The notes: a model not told the origin generated them from the sequence alone. A DNA stretch of 64,000 nucleotides from Selaginella moellendorffii (GCF_000143415.4 NW_003314267.1:1185309-1249308); one strand, 5' to 3'. Shown: positions 24,077 through 36,959, counted from the stretch's first letter. Numbers and translations are program-made.

Positions 24077-27000
24077 GTACAGTTAATTGTGTAGGGTTGC
24101 ATGCTCTCTAGTCTCCTTCCAAGAGTTAGTTGGAGCTGCAAAGTGGAATCTAAGCCTTTAACGCTAGTTGCTTGAGCTAGATTGGATGCACAACATTAAT
24201 GCATAAAAAAGTTGGAAGGGAGTGTAGTTATCTAGAATTTTCCCCAATCATGTGATGCTTTTTATTAGGTTATATGAAAGTGTAATAAACATGTCATATA
24301 TAGCTTACCTTAATATTCCCCTGTAAGTCAAAAGTCACCCCAAGCCAAGCCTAATGTAACAAATTTATTGGGTCCTAAGGGTTTGGTGAGGTTGAGTTAT
24401 CTGAAGGGTTCGTAATAAGTTTGAGAATTTTACATTATTTATTGTGACTTGTCATTTTGGCATTTATATTTTCAATATTGCCTTAAGGATGATCTTCTTT
24501 ATTTTGTGGGGGCGGATCCTAATGATAATTTATTGCCAATAGGAAATCATTTCATTTTTTTTAAGCACATTCCCCTTTTCTTCATATGTATGATATCTAT
24601 GTGTTTGTGGCTTTCTTTAGTCTTTTGTTGCTATCATTTGTTGCTATCTCTTTGATTTGTAGCAGAATGGTAATGTTGAGTTTCAGAATGAATGCTGCAA
24701 TGAAGGGACGAGTGTTTTGCATTTGAGGTTGTCTTGGATTATTATCATTGTGATATGAAGTTCCTTGATGAGCTTGTCACAAAGGTAGCACTGTGTCTTC
24801 TACTACAAGTCATCTTAGAGAATCATGATTGCTTTACTGGCAAAAGTTTTGGACTTACACATCTTTAGTGTGGAGATCAAAACCTTGAATTGCAACTTAG
24901 CTTTGTCAATCACGTTGCTCATTTGTAAAAAATTTCCACTATTGTAGTTCTCAAGTACCTTGATACACTTTAGTGGAGTTCCTTCATGCATGGAATCAAT
25001 GTCAGTCACTCTTCACCGGTGGGAAATTGTAAGCAACCAAAGAAAATGATTTGAGAAACAATCTATAGGGTTTAAATATAAAGGAAAAGGGCCCATAATA
25101 AAAGTGCACCCCTTTTTCCAATTAGTTAAGGGTTTTGGGATATTTTAGGTTAAACATTTTTGAGTTTAAATAGTATTGGGCTGGGTGACCTCCCGAAAAG
25201 TCTAAACTTAGGAACTTATAGAAGTTTGAATGTTTATATGAAGTATTTGGTGTTCAAAAGAAACTTAAGAACTTATAAAGTTGTTCATGCAAAGTACTTA
25301 GTGCTCAAGACAATTTGTAATCGTTGGTGTGAATGAAGTCTTCCTTGTATGTTAGGAGAAGTTTCTTAGTGATGTTGATGTCATACAACTTTTCTATGAT
25401 CTTTGAGAATTAACCATATATCAAGCTCTTTAATCCTCTTCCAAGTAGGATTGTAAGGTGAGAGGACACTCATCCCAATTGTGCTGAGTGCCTTGGGATT
25501 AAAAATGAACTCTTTTGCACACTTGCATGTCCGACTTTCATATTTTCGTTTTTCTATCTTGGTATGCAATACTGTAGTTGGAAGCACTAGGGTCAAAAAT
25601 TTTACCCTTTCTCTAAATTTGACCAAGTGTTGAGTGGTTTGAATCTCTAGTTTGAATTTTCTCTTTCTTGATGTTGTTTTTTTGTTGGAGCGTTTTTTCT
25701 CTTGATCTTATGCATATTTATTATTGAATCTTAGTGGATTGTAATGATTGTCAGTTATAGTGATATCTTTTCTTGATTTCTTGAATTTGAACTTTGAAAA
25801 TACTTTTTGAGTTTTCAAGTTTGATTTTCAAGAATCTTCTTGAAATTGTCTCCTTATGTTTGATCATTGAAGTTGTTCTTTGAGTTGATTTTTTGAGTTT
25901 AGTTGTTGAGCTTGATTTCTTGAATTTGATTTCTTCAAATTTCTTTAATTTGATTTTGTCTTTTTGTTGAAGGCTTGAGTTTTATGTTATAAGTTCTTGA
26001 ATTGTTAAGTGTCATGTTTATGATTTTCTTCAATGTTGGATTCTTGATTTTCAAAGTTGTAATCTTCACTTCTTCTTAGAATTTTGTTGATAAAGTTAGT
26101 GTTGATTGATCAATATTTCTTAATATTATTGAGGTTAATGGTTTGGAGATATTTTTTGTTGAGTGTTACCATTTCTAAAGCTTTGGATTGTTGAATAAGG
26201 AATGGTCTTTCCCATCTTGATTGTATCTTTGAGCTAATTTTCTTTATGTTTCCTTGAAACTATACAACTTGATCTTTAACCTTGAATTTTTCACTTTTCT
26301 TGAGTTGTCTTTTTCTATCATGGTTTTTTTTTAGCTTGAATGGCTAAGTGTTCAAATTGCTTGTAGTTGTTTTTTGTCAAACTATTCTATCATTGTTGAT
26401 TAATTCTTCTTGGTTGATTGCGTAGTGTATTGCCATTCGCAATGAAAAAACGATGTACTTAAGAGGTGTCAAACTGTAGGCGAGCTTGAATAATGTTAAA
26501 TTTGTTAAAACCTTCTAAATAGTTTAATAAAGGCATTGTGGATATGATTGTCCCAATCTTTTCAATTCATCTTCATGATCCTATTGAGTATATTTTTGAG
26601 GGTCTTGTTTGTAGGCTTGACCATTTCCTTGAGGATAGTATGGTGTTAAAGCCTTATATTTGATTGTGAATTCTTGAGTCAAAATGTTGATAGTCTTGTT
26701 AATGAAGTGTGTTTCTCGATTTATAACAAGTTCTTGAGGTAAACTGTTCGTTGTGATGATATTTTCATAGATGAACTTTACTGTGTTTTTCTTTGTTACA
26801 ACCTTTATTAATTGAGCTTCAACCCACTTTATCATGTAATTAGTAGTTATGAAAATGTATTTGTTTCACTTGGAACTTGTTGTAAATGATTCTACAAAAT
26901 TATTGAAGTGGTTTGAGAGAAGTTGTTGGATGAAGTCCTTGATTTTGCATTTTTGGCACATGCTTGGTTCTTTAATAAATATCATATTCTTAACAAAATT

Positions 27001-27610
27001 TTGCTGAATTATTCTAGAGTGTTGGCCACTAAAGTTTAGCTTGTAAAATCTTTTGAGTTGTGATTTCTTTTGCAAAGTGTTTTTTTGCTTATTTATAATG
27101 AGCTTCTTCAAGTAAATCTTGACTTTCTTCATGCTATACATATCTTCATAATATATTATCTCATCTTTTCTTGTACGGTCTTCCTCCCATGATTGAATAT
27201 AGTTTTATCCTTAAAAAAAATTGCTTGTGCTGGTCAGAAGTAGTGTATTAATTTGGTATTTTCATTGTTATTAGGTAGTGGTAGATGTCATGTATCTAGG
27301 TTGATGAAGTATGGATTTGCAAGATGTTGAAGTCGGGGAAGTTATCCATTTTATACTTTGGTTGTTCACTTATCGTAATATGGCTAAGATGGTCAGCTTG
27401 TTTGTGTTATTTGCTAGGTTTATAGATAATCTTGAAATTATATTTTTGAAGGAGTAAGAACTATTGGGCAATTTTGTTGTTAAGGAAGGTTTTATTAAGA
27501 AAGTATAAAAGTGTTTTATGGTCGATCATGATTTTTACTTTGTTGCTGAAAAGGTAATGTCAAAACTTCTGAAGTGCGCAGACCATCCCAAGAGCTTCTT
27601 TTTCTGTGGT
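24077..27610 (-). mobile_element. Decayed Ty3/gypsy retrotransposon, copy C (inverted)
   Basis: Read on the minus strand from 27610 it begins inside RNase H, continues through the integrase zinc-binding region (27141-26866) and core (26835-26581, TPYYPQGNGQAYKQD), and then a tail to 24077. The tail matches 7960-8870 of copy A, but copy C holds about 1.1 kb extra (25080-26200) that copy A has lost. Copies B and C meet tail to tail at 24076/24077. The 5' part, including protease and most of RT, is missing. Confidence 0.75.
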
Positions 27611-28030
27611 GGACAAAACTCACTCACTGGTTAAGAGTTGTTCTTCCTTTCGTTTGTCTTTCAGGCCATAACCAAGTGAGCAAAGATTGGAGACGGGAAG
27701 AGATGCACTAGAAAAGGCTTTGCACGAATCCTTTCACAAGCAATGTAACTATGCTTTCTTCCATTTACATCTCACATAGGGTAGTAACTCATCTTGCCAT
27801 CCAAGTGTTACTTCTAGTCTTGCAACTTTTTTTGGTTCCCACCAAGCCTCGAAGAAAACAAAAAACTGTTTTTCTGAATCAGCAATGTTTAAATTCTACA
27901 AACACTCAGTATATGATCTTTCTTCCTAGCTTGCATTTACACCATCAATCGGTATAGAAAGTTGTGTATGACCAGAGAAAGCTCCAGAACCACCAGCAAC
28001 CTCTGTTTTGTAAGATATCTCCACTCACTT
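27611..28030 (-). repeat. Inverted partial copy of the 614-aa gene's 3' flank
   Basis: Reverse complement of about 19180-19555 (and 4160-4520): the GGCCATAACCAAGTGAGCAA and AACAAAAAACTGTTTTTCTG strings identify it. It is attached to the 5'-truncated end of gypsy copy C, so the flank and element seem to have moved together. Confidence 0.75.
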
Positions 28031-28620
28031 CTAGGTCTAGTTTGGTTTTGGTTAGTTTCAAGCGTTAGATATATTATAGTAAAGAGCACTGGAACAAAAC
28101 AGAGAAAAGGAAAAAGAGTGCTCCCTGCACACACCAATCGTGCTAGATCCGTTCCACTTCCGCCACGCTCATGCCTCCTTGGAGTTCCCAGTGCTGAGGA
28201 CTTCCACGCACGGCTGCCCCTCATCTAGATATCGAGCTTGAGGAGGTGAAGATGCCACGAACACCGTATGTTCGAAGCTCGACGACACAACTCCTGGAGG
28301 ACGCCAAAAGATGTTTCCAAATCTCAAGGACTGCCTTGAACAGAGAGCCCAATCACTCCAGCCCTGACCAACGCATTTCCAGGTAAGGCCCCTTCAACGC
28401 TGGCAAGTCCCTCCGGAGTGACCGCGCTGAAGCTCTCCTCCGGCAGTGGCTACTTCACCAGCCCAGCTTTCGTAACCGAAACATTGATATCTCTCAGGAC
28501 ATGTTCCGGTCAGAAACGCGAGCTTATTGATGCCATACGAGTGCCGTGCCGGGAACTGGAGAGGCACAGCAAGACCGGCCCAAAGCTAGACTTGTCCAGA
28601 GAGAACGCACAAACAATGGC
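28030..28620. repeat. Inverted-repeat block (partner at 11600-12180)
   Basis: Reverse complement of 11600-12180. It carries the MTALKLSSGSGYF frame, here extended to 93 codons (28418-28699) by running into the P450 3' flank sequence. Confidence 0.8.
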
Positions 28621-28958
28621 CTTCATCAAGCCCCCACACAAAGATTTTGCCATCGTTTATCATCCTCACTGTATCTATGTGATCAACATGAAGTTCTAGA
28701 AGAACTACGCAATGGATCCAGAGAGCCACTTCGTACGTGAAGTTCAACTCAGGCAGTCAAAAGCTCCAATTTTAAATGTTAATCGGACGACCAGGAATGG
28801 AGCCCTACCATCAACGGCCACTATTTGAAATAAAAAATGCTGCCTAAGGAGCTTCTCCATTTACGATCTAGACGAGAACAACGTTTTTTCGCCAAGCAGC
28901 ACTCTCTTCCAGATGAAACGCGTACGGCACGTAGCCCCCCGGTGTCGTACGAAGCCGG

Positions 28959-31073
28959 TCAGTGGTAGACGTGCTCGGCTAGCCGAGGCGTTGGGACGAG
29001 CTTGAGCGGCTTGTCCAAAATCACACTGTTATACGCCGGGCTCACGTCGATCTCTCGTCCCTCCGGGGTCGCCCACTCGAATCCGTGCACCAGAGTGGAC
29101 ACTCCATACATGATCATGCATGTCCCCAGAGCAGCCCCGGGGCAGCCTCTCCTTCCAGCTCCAAACGGCACCATCCGGTACTCTGGATCAAACAGCGACG
29201 AGGACGCCGCCGCCTCGACCTCTCGATCGCTTCTCGTGGTAGATTCCTCGTCGCCCAAGAACCTCTCTGGCCGGAACTCGAGCGGGTTGTCCCACACCGC
29301 GGGGTTTCTTCCCAGAGAGTACGTGTTGATGAGCGCACGGGTGTTCTTGGGGATGAAGTAGCCGGCCAGCTCCGTGTCCTGGACCGTAACGTGGGGTATG
29401 AGGAAGGCGCCGACGGGGTGTAGGCGGAGGACCTCCTTGACCACCGCACGGAGGTACGTGAGGTGCTTGAGGTCCGACTCGCGTACCGCGCGGTGCCGGC
29501 CCCCGACCACGCGCTCGATCTCGTCCCGGACCTTGGAGAGTACCGCTGGGTGGCGGACCAGCTCGGCCATTGTCCACTCGCTCGTGATGGAGGTGGTGTC
29601 GGTGCCTGCCGCTGCCATGTCCTGCAAAGCAAAGTCACGGGACGATCAGGCACAACTGGAGGGACTGGGAAAAGTGAAGGAGACAAAGGCAAAAAGGTGT
29701 GAGAACAAGGAAGACGCAAAGAACAAGCAAAAAGATGTGAGAACAAATACTAAAGGGAAGGAAGATACTCAAGCAAAGAACAAGAAACAACTGGAAACCC
29801 AACACGACAAAGGCAAAAAAATGTCCAAAAGGACGACAATAAAGCAAAGAAAGAAAGAAGAATGACTTACCACAAGAATCGCCTTGATCACCGTGTGGCT
29901 CAATCCTTTCTGCGCCAGCAGCACGTCGACGAACTTGTTGGTGGTGGAATCACCGTCTTTCTCCGCGCTCGTTCTTTTGCGGCGGTGTTCTTCGATCACG
30001 GCATCGTACAGTCTATCCGTTCTGTTCATTATGTCCTTGATCTTTTTCTCGTAGCCTTGCACGTCCAGCCACCTCAGGAAAGGCAAGTAGTCGGCCAGGT
30101 TGAACGCGTTGACGAGCGCGAAGGCATCGTAGATAAGAGATCGGTGTTCGCTTCCATCTCGAGGCCCGGTGACTCCAGGCCCGAAAAATCGTTTGCCCAG
30201 AAGCATCCGAGCGAGATTGTTGCTCGCGAGTGAACCAAACAGGTGGCGTAGCTCGACTATGTTGTTTTCGGTGATCGAATCCGTCCTGATACTCAAAACT
30301 TTAGATAGGAACTCCACAAGAAAACTTACAAAGTTTTACAAACCTGTTGATCGCCTTGGTTGTATCCGCGTGACTGGTGTCGCTGCTGACAAATTTTTTA
30401 TAAAAAAACAATTATGTTTTTCATCAGAGAAAAGAAAAGCTACGAACCTTTTTCTTATGCTCGTCGTCCACACCGCTCGAGCCATGAGAGCAATCTCTTC
30501 CTCTCGTCCCTGCTTGAACAATTCGAGCCTTCTGGGAGCCAGGAGCTCCAGGGTGCAAATCCGGCGCATGGCTCGCCAATGTGCTCCGTAAGGAGCGAAC
30601 GCGATGTCGTTGCCACCGTAGGTGAAGTGTTGCGACGCGATGCTGGCTGGCCGGGACGCAAAAACCGCATCCTGGTTCTTGAGAATGGCCTTGACGATAG
30701 CTGGATCATCGGTCACGACCGCTGGAACTCGTCCCAACTTGAGAAACACGAGCGGACCGTAGCGTTTGTTCATGGCCAGCATTCTCTCGTGAGGAATCGG
30801 ACTCGTCTGCAACAGGTTCCCGACGATGGGCCACGGCATTGGCCCTGGAGGCAGCGTCAGCCCAGCCAAATTCGAATTCTTATTCGAGCACGAATCATCC
30901 TTGCTGCTGCTGCTGCTCACGAATCTTAATCTGTTGTGCTTGAGCGCCGAGAAGTATGCCAGAAGCAGAAGGCCGAGCAGCACCAGGTATTGCAAATGTC
31001 CGAAGGCTGGAAGATATAGCACCACGTCTGTACGAAGGACAGGATCTTGGAAGAAGCCCATAGCCAAGTCCAT
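28959..31073 (-). CDS. Cytochrome P450, CYP71 clan
   Basis: Model of four exons: 31073-30448, 30385-30344, 30285-29871, 29621-28959 (introns 62, 58 and 249 nt), giving 581 aa. The start at 31073 (MDLAMGFF) was preferred to the in-frame ATG at 31256 because it lies downstream of a TATA box at 31265. Visible features: N-terminal membrane anchor (QYLVLLGLLLLAYF), a long Ser-rich linker, proline hinge LPPGPMPWPIVGN, C-helix WRAMRRIC, I-helix AGTDTT, ExxR in KEVLR, FRPERF, and heme loop PFGAGRRGCPG with the Cys ligand. These place it among A-type (CYP71-clan) ER monooxygenases. The TYGGNDIAFAPYG region resembles CYP703-like sequences, but the family cannot be fixed by eye. Exon 2 is a 42-nt microexon. 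The substrate is unknown. Confidence 0.9.
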
Positions 31074-31264
31074 TCTCCTGACTTCCTTTCTCGTCCAAGT
31101 CCCCTGACGTACGTCCTCTCCGATTGAAACCTTTTCTTTTGGCTTGCAGTCCTTGAAAACGTCCTCCCTCACGTCACTGTTGCTGGTAGCAAAACTGGCA
31201 TCTGTCCAAAACCTCGAAGTTTTCCAGAATTGCCACCGATTCTGAAGAGCGACCACTCCACCAA

Positions 31265-31272
31265 TTTATAAA
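31265..31272 (-). promoter_or_regulatory. Putative TATA box of the P450 gene
   Basis: The minus strand reads TTTTATAAATTGG at this point, about 190 bp upstream of the proposed P450 start codon. Rest of 31274-32003: no gene or named element seen. Confidence 0.4.
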
Positions 31273-32003
31273 ATCCGCTGGATTTTTCCTGCTTTTCACT
31301 GCTGACTTTAGCGACGTAAAAGCAGCAACGACCAGGCCGAAGGCGAGTGAACGAGTAGCTCTAAAGAGATTGACCAGGCGAACAACCCGAGTGACGCCGA
31401 CTAAATGAGAGTTTTCAACCAGCTCACATCGTCAGTAGATAAGATGCGATGCAGGGTAGCTCGAACAAGCCGCAGCACCGCCATTTCAAGTCCGAGCGCC
31501 CGCCATCTCTTTTCCTCTTTTTCTCAGTCTTCCCAAGCCGCTGAATTGTTACTCCTTCCTACTTTCGAGAGTTGCAATGTCTTCCTCTGACAAACATACC
31601 AACTTGGCCTGTCATTGCACGCCTGCCCTGGCTACCGTCGGATGCTCATTTTAGCCCATGAATGACAATAACCAAATGGAATCACGCAGCCGATAGCCTT
31701 GTACCCCCTCTTCTTCTTAACTTTGCATGCCCTGGAGCCTCTCACGTAAAGCGGGTGCTGCGAGCCTCTTTTTAACTTATATAGCACCGCCGCTCAAAGA
31801 TGACTGGTGTACTGGCTGATTCAACGTTGTTCTCGGCACCACAGGCAACATTCTCGCTTGATCTCAAGACGCGTTTCCGGAAACTCTAATCCATCCTGCT
31901 GCTACGTCTGTGCTGAAAGAATGCCGCGACGCACAAATCCTGTGTTGCTTGTATAGAAAACGAGCCACTTGTTTTTGCTGCCGACCACCTCGGACCCTCT
32001 CTT

Positions 32004-34004
32004 TCACTTGAGTAGAATTGATGCCACTTGATTCTCTAACCCGGTACCATCCTGGACAGTTGGTTCTTTCTCCTCCACACAAACACCGCGAGGGTCCTCC
32101 TCGACTGTCAGTGTAAGGACAGACCTCTCGCTCCATCTCTGCTCTACCTTACGTCTGGAATTTTTGCCGATGGTGATTGCAAAAACCGCATCCCAACCCC
32201 CAGCTCCAGGGACTCCAGCAAAGAGTACTCCCGGAAGTTCCATTGTCTCGTCTAGCAACTCACTTTGTGGGCCTGGTTCAAGCTGTTTGAAAACAAAAAT
32301 GAAAGCTCTGTCTGAAAGAAAAGGATTGACATACCGGTACTTTAGCCTCTTCTCCCATCTGTCTTAAAAGAGACCTTACAATGCTGAAATCTTGACGGAG
32401 TTTCAGAAGAGCTGACACAACGTCCTTGTCCGAATCTTTGAGCCCATTCCACTGCATAAAAAGAAAAGGCAGTAAGTAGAAAGTTGTAGAAATAAGGTGG
32501 TTCACCTTGGCTTCTCCGCAACTGCTGCAAGCTTCAAGTACAAGTGTATAAGCTTCCGAATCCGTTTCGTGTAATTCTTTTAAACGCAAAAGGTCCGCCT
32601 CCACGTTTTCGTTTGCTTTTGCTAGGGTCCTCCAACAGGCCTCCGCATTCGGGTGCTTCTCGCGCCAAGCGTTGACAGCCCCTACCATTGACGGTGTGTG
32701 TGATCCACCACGTCCAGACTCGCCCAGTACCTGAAAAATTGAACAGCACTAGAATTTATCTCATTGTGCTCGAAGGACAAACCAGAAAAAGCATTGGAGG
32801 TAGAGCAAAGTTAGATCTTTGCGAATTCCAGTTTTTCATGTCCAGTACTGACTTCATTGCCTTCTCCAGCGACTTTGGTTTTCCATTGTCCTGGAAAGCG
32901 AAACAAGAGTTGAACTCAAACTCTATAACTCTTAAAATCAAAAAGCTTACGTCAACGGGATCCATTGCTGGACTTAGCACTCCCGGTGAGAAGCGCACGT
33001 ATTTCTGGCTTCCATAGACCGCTGCGCTGACATCAAAACCACTGCCAATTTTCCCTTGTGCATGGCAGTGTGCTGCTTGAGAAGCCGCGTGTACTACGTC
33101 GAGATACTCAACAGACCCGGAACCGAGCTGAATAACACCCAAGTACTCCAAAATCCCCGCAACAATGGCTGTAGTCATGGCCGCTGAAGAGCCAAGGCCA
33201 CTCTTAGCCACCTCAGGCGACGTTCCACCAGATGTTTCAATGTTGCGTGTGATAGCATGGAACTGTGGTAGCGATGCCAGGGATGCTGCCGTCAAAGGAA
33301 GCTTTCTTGCCTCTAGCTGCATTCGAGAAAGAGAACAGAAAATAAAAAACTAAACTAAACTTTCATCAGAAAAAGAAATACCTCATTTCTGAACGAGTAG
33401 AAATCGTTGCTGCCTTTGATTTCTATGTCTAGTCCTGGCATACAACTTACAATAGAGATTTTTTCTGAAAATCATGAAAATTCATACCTTGGAGAAGACG
33501 TTCGTAAACAGCATCACGATTATTCGCTGCAGCCAGTGCCGCAGCAACTCCATACTCGATCGCATTTTCCACAAAGTTCTTCCTGGAACAGCAAAAATCC
33601 GAGTACTACTCGAGAACAAATCAAAGAAAATAGAAACGTGTACTTCGTAGAAGGCATGTCTAGCTTGCAAGTCCGAAGTAGGAGCTTGTATGATCTCTCG
33701 GAATCCATCTGTGGAGAAGAAACCCTCACATCGATGAACGACTGCGAGCTCACAACGATCAGATCACCGTCCCAACAGCAAGATTTCGAGAAATCTTACC
33801 CAGAATTTGCTGGCGCCATCGCTGATCGAGTGCAGCGGCTTCACAGTGGCATAGAATCTAGCCGATGTGGAGAGAACAAGCCCCGGATTCGGCCGCTCCA
33901 GCACCAAATATCCGCCGGCGATCAAAACCTTGCCTGGAGCCGAGACTCTGGAATGGAAATGTGAATGAGATCGAGGCGAAGTCACAAGGCGCTTACATTG
34001 TCAT
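32004..34004 (-). CDS. PMK: Phosphomevalonate kinase
   Basis: Ten exons on the minus strand: 34004-33997, 33947-33800, 33741-33644, 33582-33488, 33434-33382, 33316-32951, 32890-32783, 32730-32506, 32451-32335, 32282-32004. Introns are 49-65 nt and all phases agree. The product is 498 aa, close to the roughly 505 aa of plant PMKs. It phosphorylates mevalonate-5-phosphate to the diphosphate in the cytosolic/peroxisomal mevalonate pathway. Seen: N-terminal SAPGKVLIAGGYLVLE (GHMP motif 1), GLGSSAAMTT (ATP-binding motif 2), GSGFDVSAAVYGSQ, and GVPGAGGWDAVFA (motif 3). The first coding exon holds only 8 nt (ATGACAAT). The start was chosen because splicing it gives MTIVSAPGK, matching the family N-terminus, whereas no ATG exists in exon 2 before the conserved region. 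Confidence 0.93.
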
Positions 34005-34102
34005 GACGCGAGAAAAGAAAGAAACCTCTGTTCTAGGGTTCTATAGATTCGTTGTCTACTTATCATAATAACAAAGTAATTAAGCAGCCACTTGTTATTA
34101 AG

Positions 34103-34174
34103 GCTTTCATAGCATAGTGGTAGTGCGCTCGCTTCGTAAGCGAGAGGTCGTGAGTTCGATCCTCACTGGAAGCA
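34103..34174 (+). tRNA. tRNA-Thr (anticodon CGU)
   Basis: A 72-nt cloverleaf: acceptor GCTTTCA/TGGAAGC, D arm with AGTGGTAGT loop, anticodon stem CTCGC/GCGAG with loop TTCGTAA (anticodon CGT), and T arm GTGAG-TTCGATC-CTCAC. Discriminator base A at 34174. No intron. It lies between PMK and ENGase. Confidence 0.92.
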
Positions 34175-34221
34175 AAACTGTTCTAAATATTTCTAGGGCT
34201 CATATTTAGTGGACTTTCTCA

Positions 34222-36941
34222 ATGTTTCTTCAGTGGAAGAGACTGTGGAAGGCGCTAGTGCGGAAGCTCAGGCGAAAGCTAGGGATAGATCGCGCTCGAG
34301 TGGCGGCAGCTTCTCTTGTGGCGGCAATGGATCTGAAGCAGCCGGCATTGCCGATCTCTTTCCCGCTCACTTCTTTGGATCAGCTCAGGGATGATTCCGT
34401 GTTCCAGAGCTTCCATTTCCCATTCCAGCAATGCTCGGTGCCGCTGGCGCTGCAGGGAGGGAAGAAGGAGAGGAAATCCAAGCTGTTGGTGTGCCACGAC
34501 ATGAAAGGAGGCTACCAGGATGATAGATTCGTGCAAGGCGATGGCAATTACAATGCTTACTCGCTCTGGCACTGGCAATGCATTGATGTTTTCGTGTATT
34601 TCTCGCACTCCTTGATCACTATTCCTCCTCCCTGTTGGATCAACGCTGGTCACAGGCATGGAGTCCAGGTAAGAAACTTCACCATTCTTTGGCATCCATT
34701 TTTCTGACGAGATTATATCGCAGGTCTTGGGAACTTTCATCACGGAGTGGGATCAAGGGGCTCAAACTTGCAAGTTGCTTCTGGAATCCAAGGATTCGGC
34801 AAGAATGTATGCGTCTCGGCTAGCAAAAGTTGCTCGGGAGTTTGGATTTGATGGATGGCTGGTGAGCAAACAAACTTTTCTTCCCCTTTGTCTTATAGAA
34901 ACGTTTTTGGTTGTTTCAGCTAAACATTGAAAACACTGTTCCGGTGGAGCAAATCGACACTCTCGTGGTGTTTGTATCGGAGCTCACCAAAGTCATGCAC
35001 GACCTTGTTCCGGGCTCGCTGGTGATATGGTTAGATTGATAGTTTTCTTGCTTTCTTTGGTACTCACTTTCCATGAACAAGGTATGATGCAGTTACTGTG
35101 GATGGAGAACTACAATGGCAAGACATGCTAACAGAGAAGAACAAGCGCTTCTTTGATGCTTGCGATGGGATTTTCATTAACTACACATGGAAGGTGTATA
35201 TCATACTTCTAAGCAAATCGTGAAATATCTCATTCTTATGCCTTGTTCCAGAGGGACTACGCAGCGAAATCGGCGAAAGTGGCTGGCGATCGAGCCTCCG
35301 ACGTTTACATGGGAGTGGACGTTTTCGGGAGAAACACTTTCGGAGGAGGAGGATTTCAGGTAAGCAACAATGTTTGCATTGCGTTTCAAGAGACCAACTC
35401 TGGTAACTTTTGCTTGTCTAGAGCAACGTTGCCTTGAAAGTAGCGCTGGAGGCCGGTGTTTCGGCAGCATTGTTTGGTCCCGGGTGGGTCTACGAGAAAA
35501 ATATTGGGCCAACTTTCGAAGACGCACAAATCAGGTACCTACGAGTTTAACTCGGTCTTTTCCTCTCTTTTTGTTTCTCATTCGGAACCTTCTTGTGGAA
35601 GGTTTTGGGCTTCTATACACAATGCCTGGCCCGTATCACACAGATATCCTGTCACGCTGCCTTTCTTCTCGGATTTCAGCCAGGTAAGTAGTAAAAATCA
35701 TTGCGAGCAAAGTTTTCATGACGTTTGTTTTGCCAGGGTTTCGGGAAAGCCGTCTATGTAGATGGTGACCAGGTATCAGACTCTCCCTGGAGTAATATTT
35801 CATGCCAAGCTCTTCAAGTATGGTTTCCTCTTCTATTGTTTTTGCTTGTGACAATAACAATCTTGGTTTTGGTAGCCGCTTTTGCTTGGAGCGCTAGATC
35901 CAGAGTTTGAAGTTACTGTAAGGTAAAAGTTTCGCTGAGAAAACGAAGTTATCCCAAAGATTGTTCACATTCTTATTTTCAGATCAGTGGATCGAGTTTA
36001 CAGCGGTGGATCGAGCCTCCGTTTCCTCGGAAAGCTCAAAGCTTCCGACGTTCGCATCACTAAGCTGTATGATCCACACCTGGTTCTCGCAAATCCTACT
36101 CTCTCCATTGACTTCTCGGTAGCGTTCTCAAGCCTCGCAAGCTCATCTTAACAGTGTTGCGCTGCAGGTCATGTCCAAGGAAAACGCAATCTTTTACCTC
36201 GTTCTTAAGTTGCAAGGCCCTGGAGGAATTCGCGTAGTGTTTCTCTCGAACGAGCACAGCGGCACCTCAGAGAAGAAGACGAATCAAAGCTCCTCCAGTT
36301 TCAGTGCCTTTGAGCCACACCGGACAGTGACGAAGAGCTCCGGTACCTCGGATGACGCCTGGAATGTGAGTGAGTACCAGATCGAGGTGGAACAAAGCTC
36401 CGTGGTAACCAATATCTACGGCATGAGCACCACCAGGAACGCTCCTCTGGACTTCGAAGAGATCACAGGCACTCTGGCGGCCGAAAGCTCCTCCGATACA
36501 CAGACCTCTTTTCGGCTTACCTCGTCTTCACTGACGCGGAAGTTCTTGCCGGACGCTACTCAACCATACGAGCTTCACTTGGGCCACCTGAGGATCACAG
36601 CAGAACCGCCAGCGCCACCGACAGTTTCGAGCTTCCGAGCCGACGATCTCAAGTGGTCCACAAGCCCCGATGGCAATAAGCTCGTCAGCCTCACGCTCAA
36701 GTGGGAGTTTGGAGGTGGTTTCCAGGCCGATCGCTGCAACACATACGTCGAGATGGTGGGAAAAGAGACGACGAGCAAAGCCAAGTACCTTGGAGCTGCT
36801 TTCGTCGACGCCTTCTACGTGGATTCGCTTCTAGTTCCTCACGAGACTTCCAGCTTGGTTTTCCGCCTCCAGCCTCGCAACGCTGCTGGTTTTCACCAGG
36901 GCTGGAATGAAGCTCTCACGCTCACTGTCGAAGTCCTTTGA
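34222..36941 (+). CDS. ENGASE: Cytosolic endo-beta-N-acetylglucosaminidase (GH85)
   Basis: Eleven exons: 34222-34668, 34724-34861, 34920-35029, 35082-35193, 35252-35359, 35422-35534, 35602-35683, 35737-35817, 35876-35922, 35983-36118, 36168-36941, with introns of 49-67 nt and all phases consistent. The protein is 715 aa. GH85 enzymes cleave the chitobiose core of free high-mannose N-glycans in the cytosol. Seen: substrate-barrel strings YSLWHWQCIDVFVYFSH, INAGHRHGVQVLGTFITEW and the catalytic Asn/Glu pair in DGWLLNIENTV, then INYTWK, GVDVFGRNTFGGGGF and WASIHNAWPVS. The C-terminal 300 residues form the beta-sandwich-like region usual for the family. There is no signal peptide, consistent with a cytosolic location. 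The N-terminal 35 residues are basic and may be an extension; an in-frame ATG at MDLKQP is an alternative start. Confidence 0.93.
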
Positions 36942-36959
36942 AAAAAAAAATAAAGTACT

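Noticed and set aside
29114-29865. Long plus- and minus-strand frames overlapping the P450 last exon (up to 210 codons)
   Set aside because: GC-rich shadow frames; the P450 frame carries all family motifs and explains the region.
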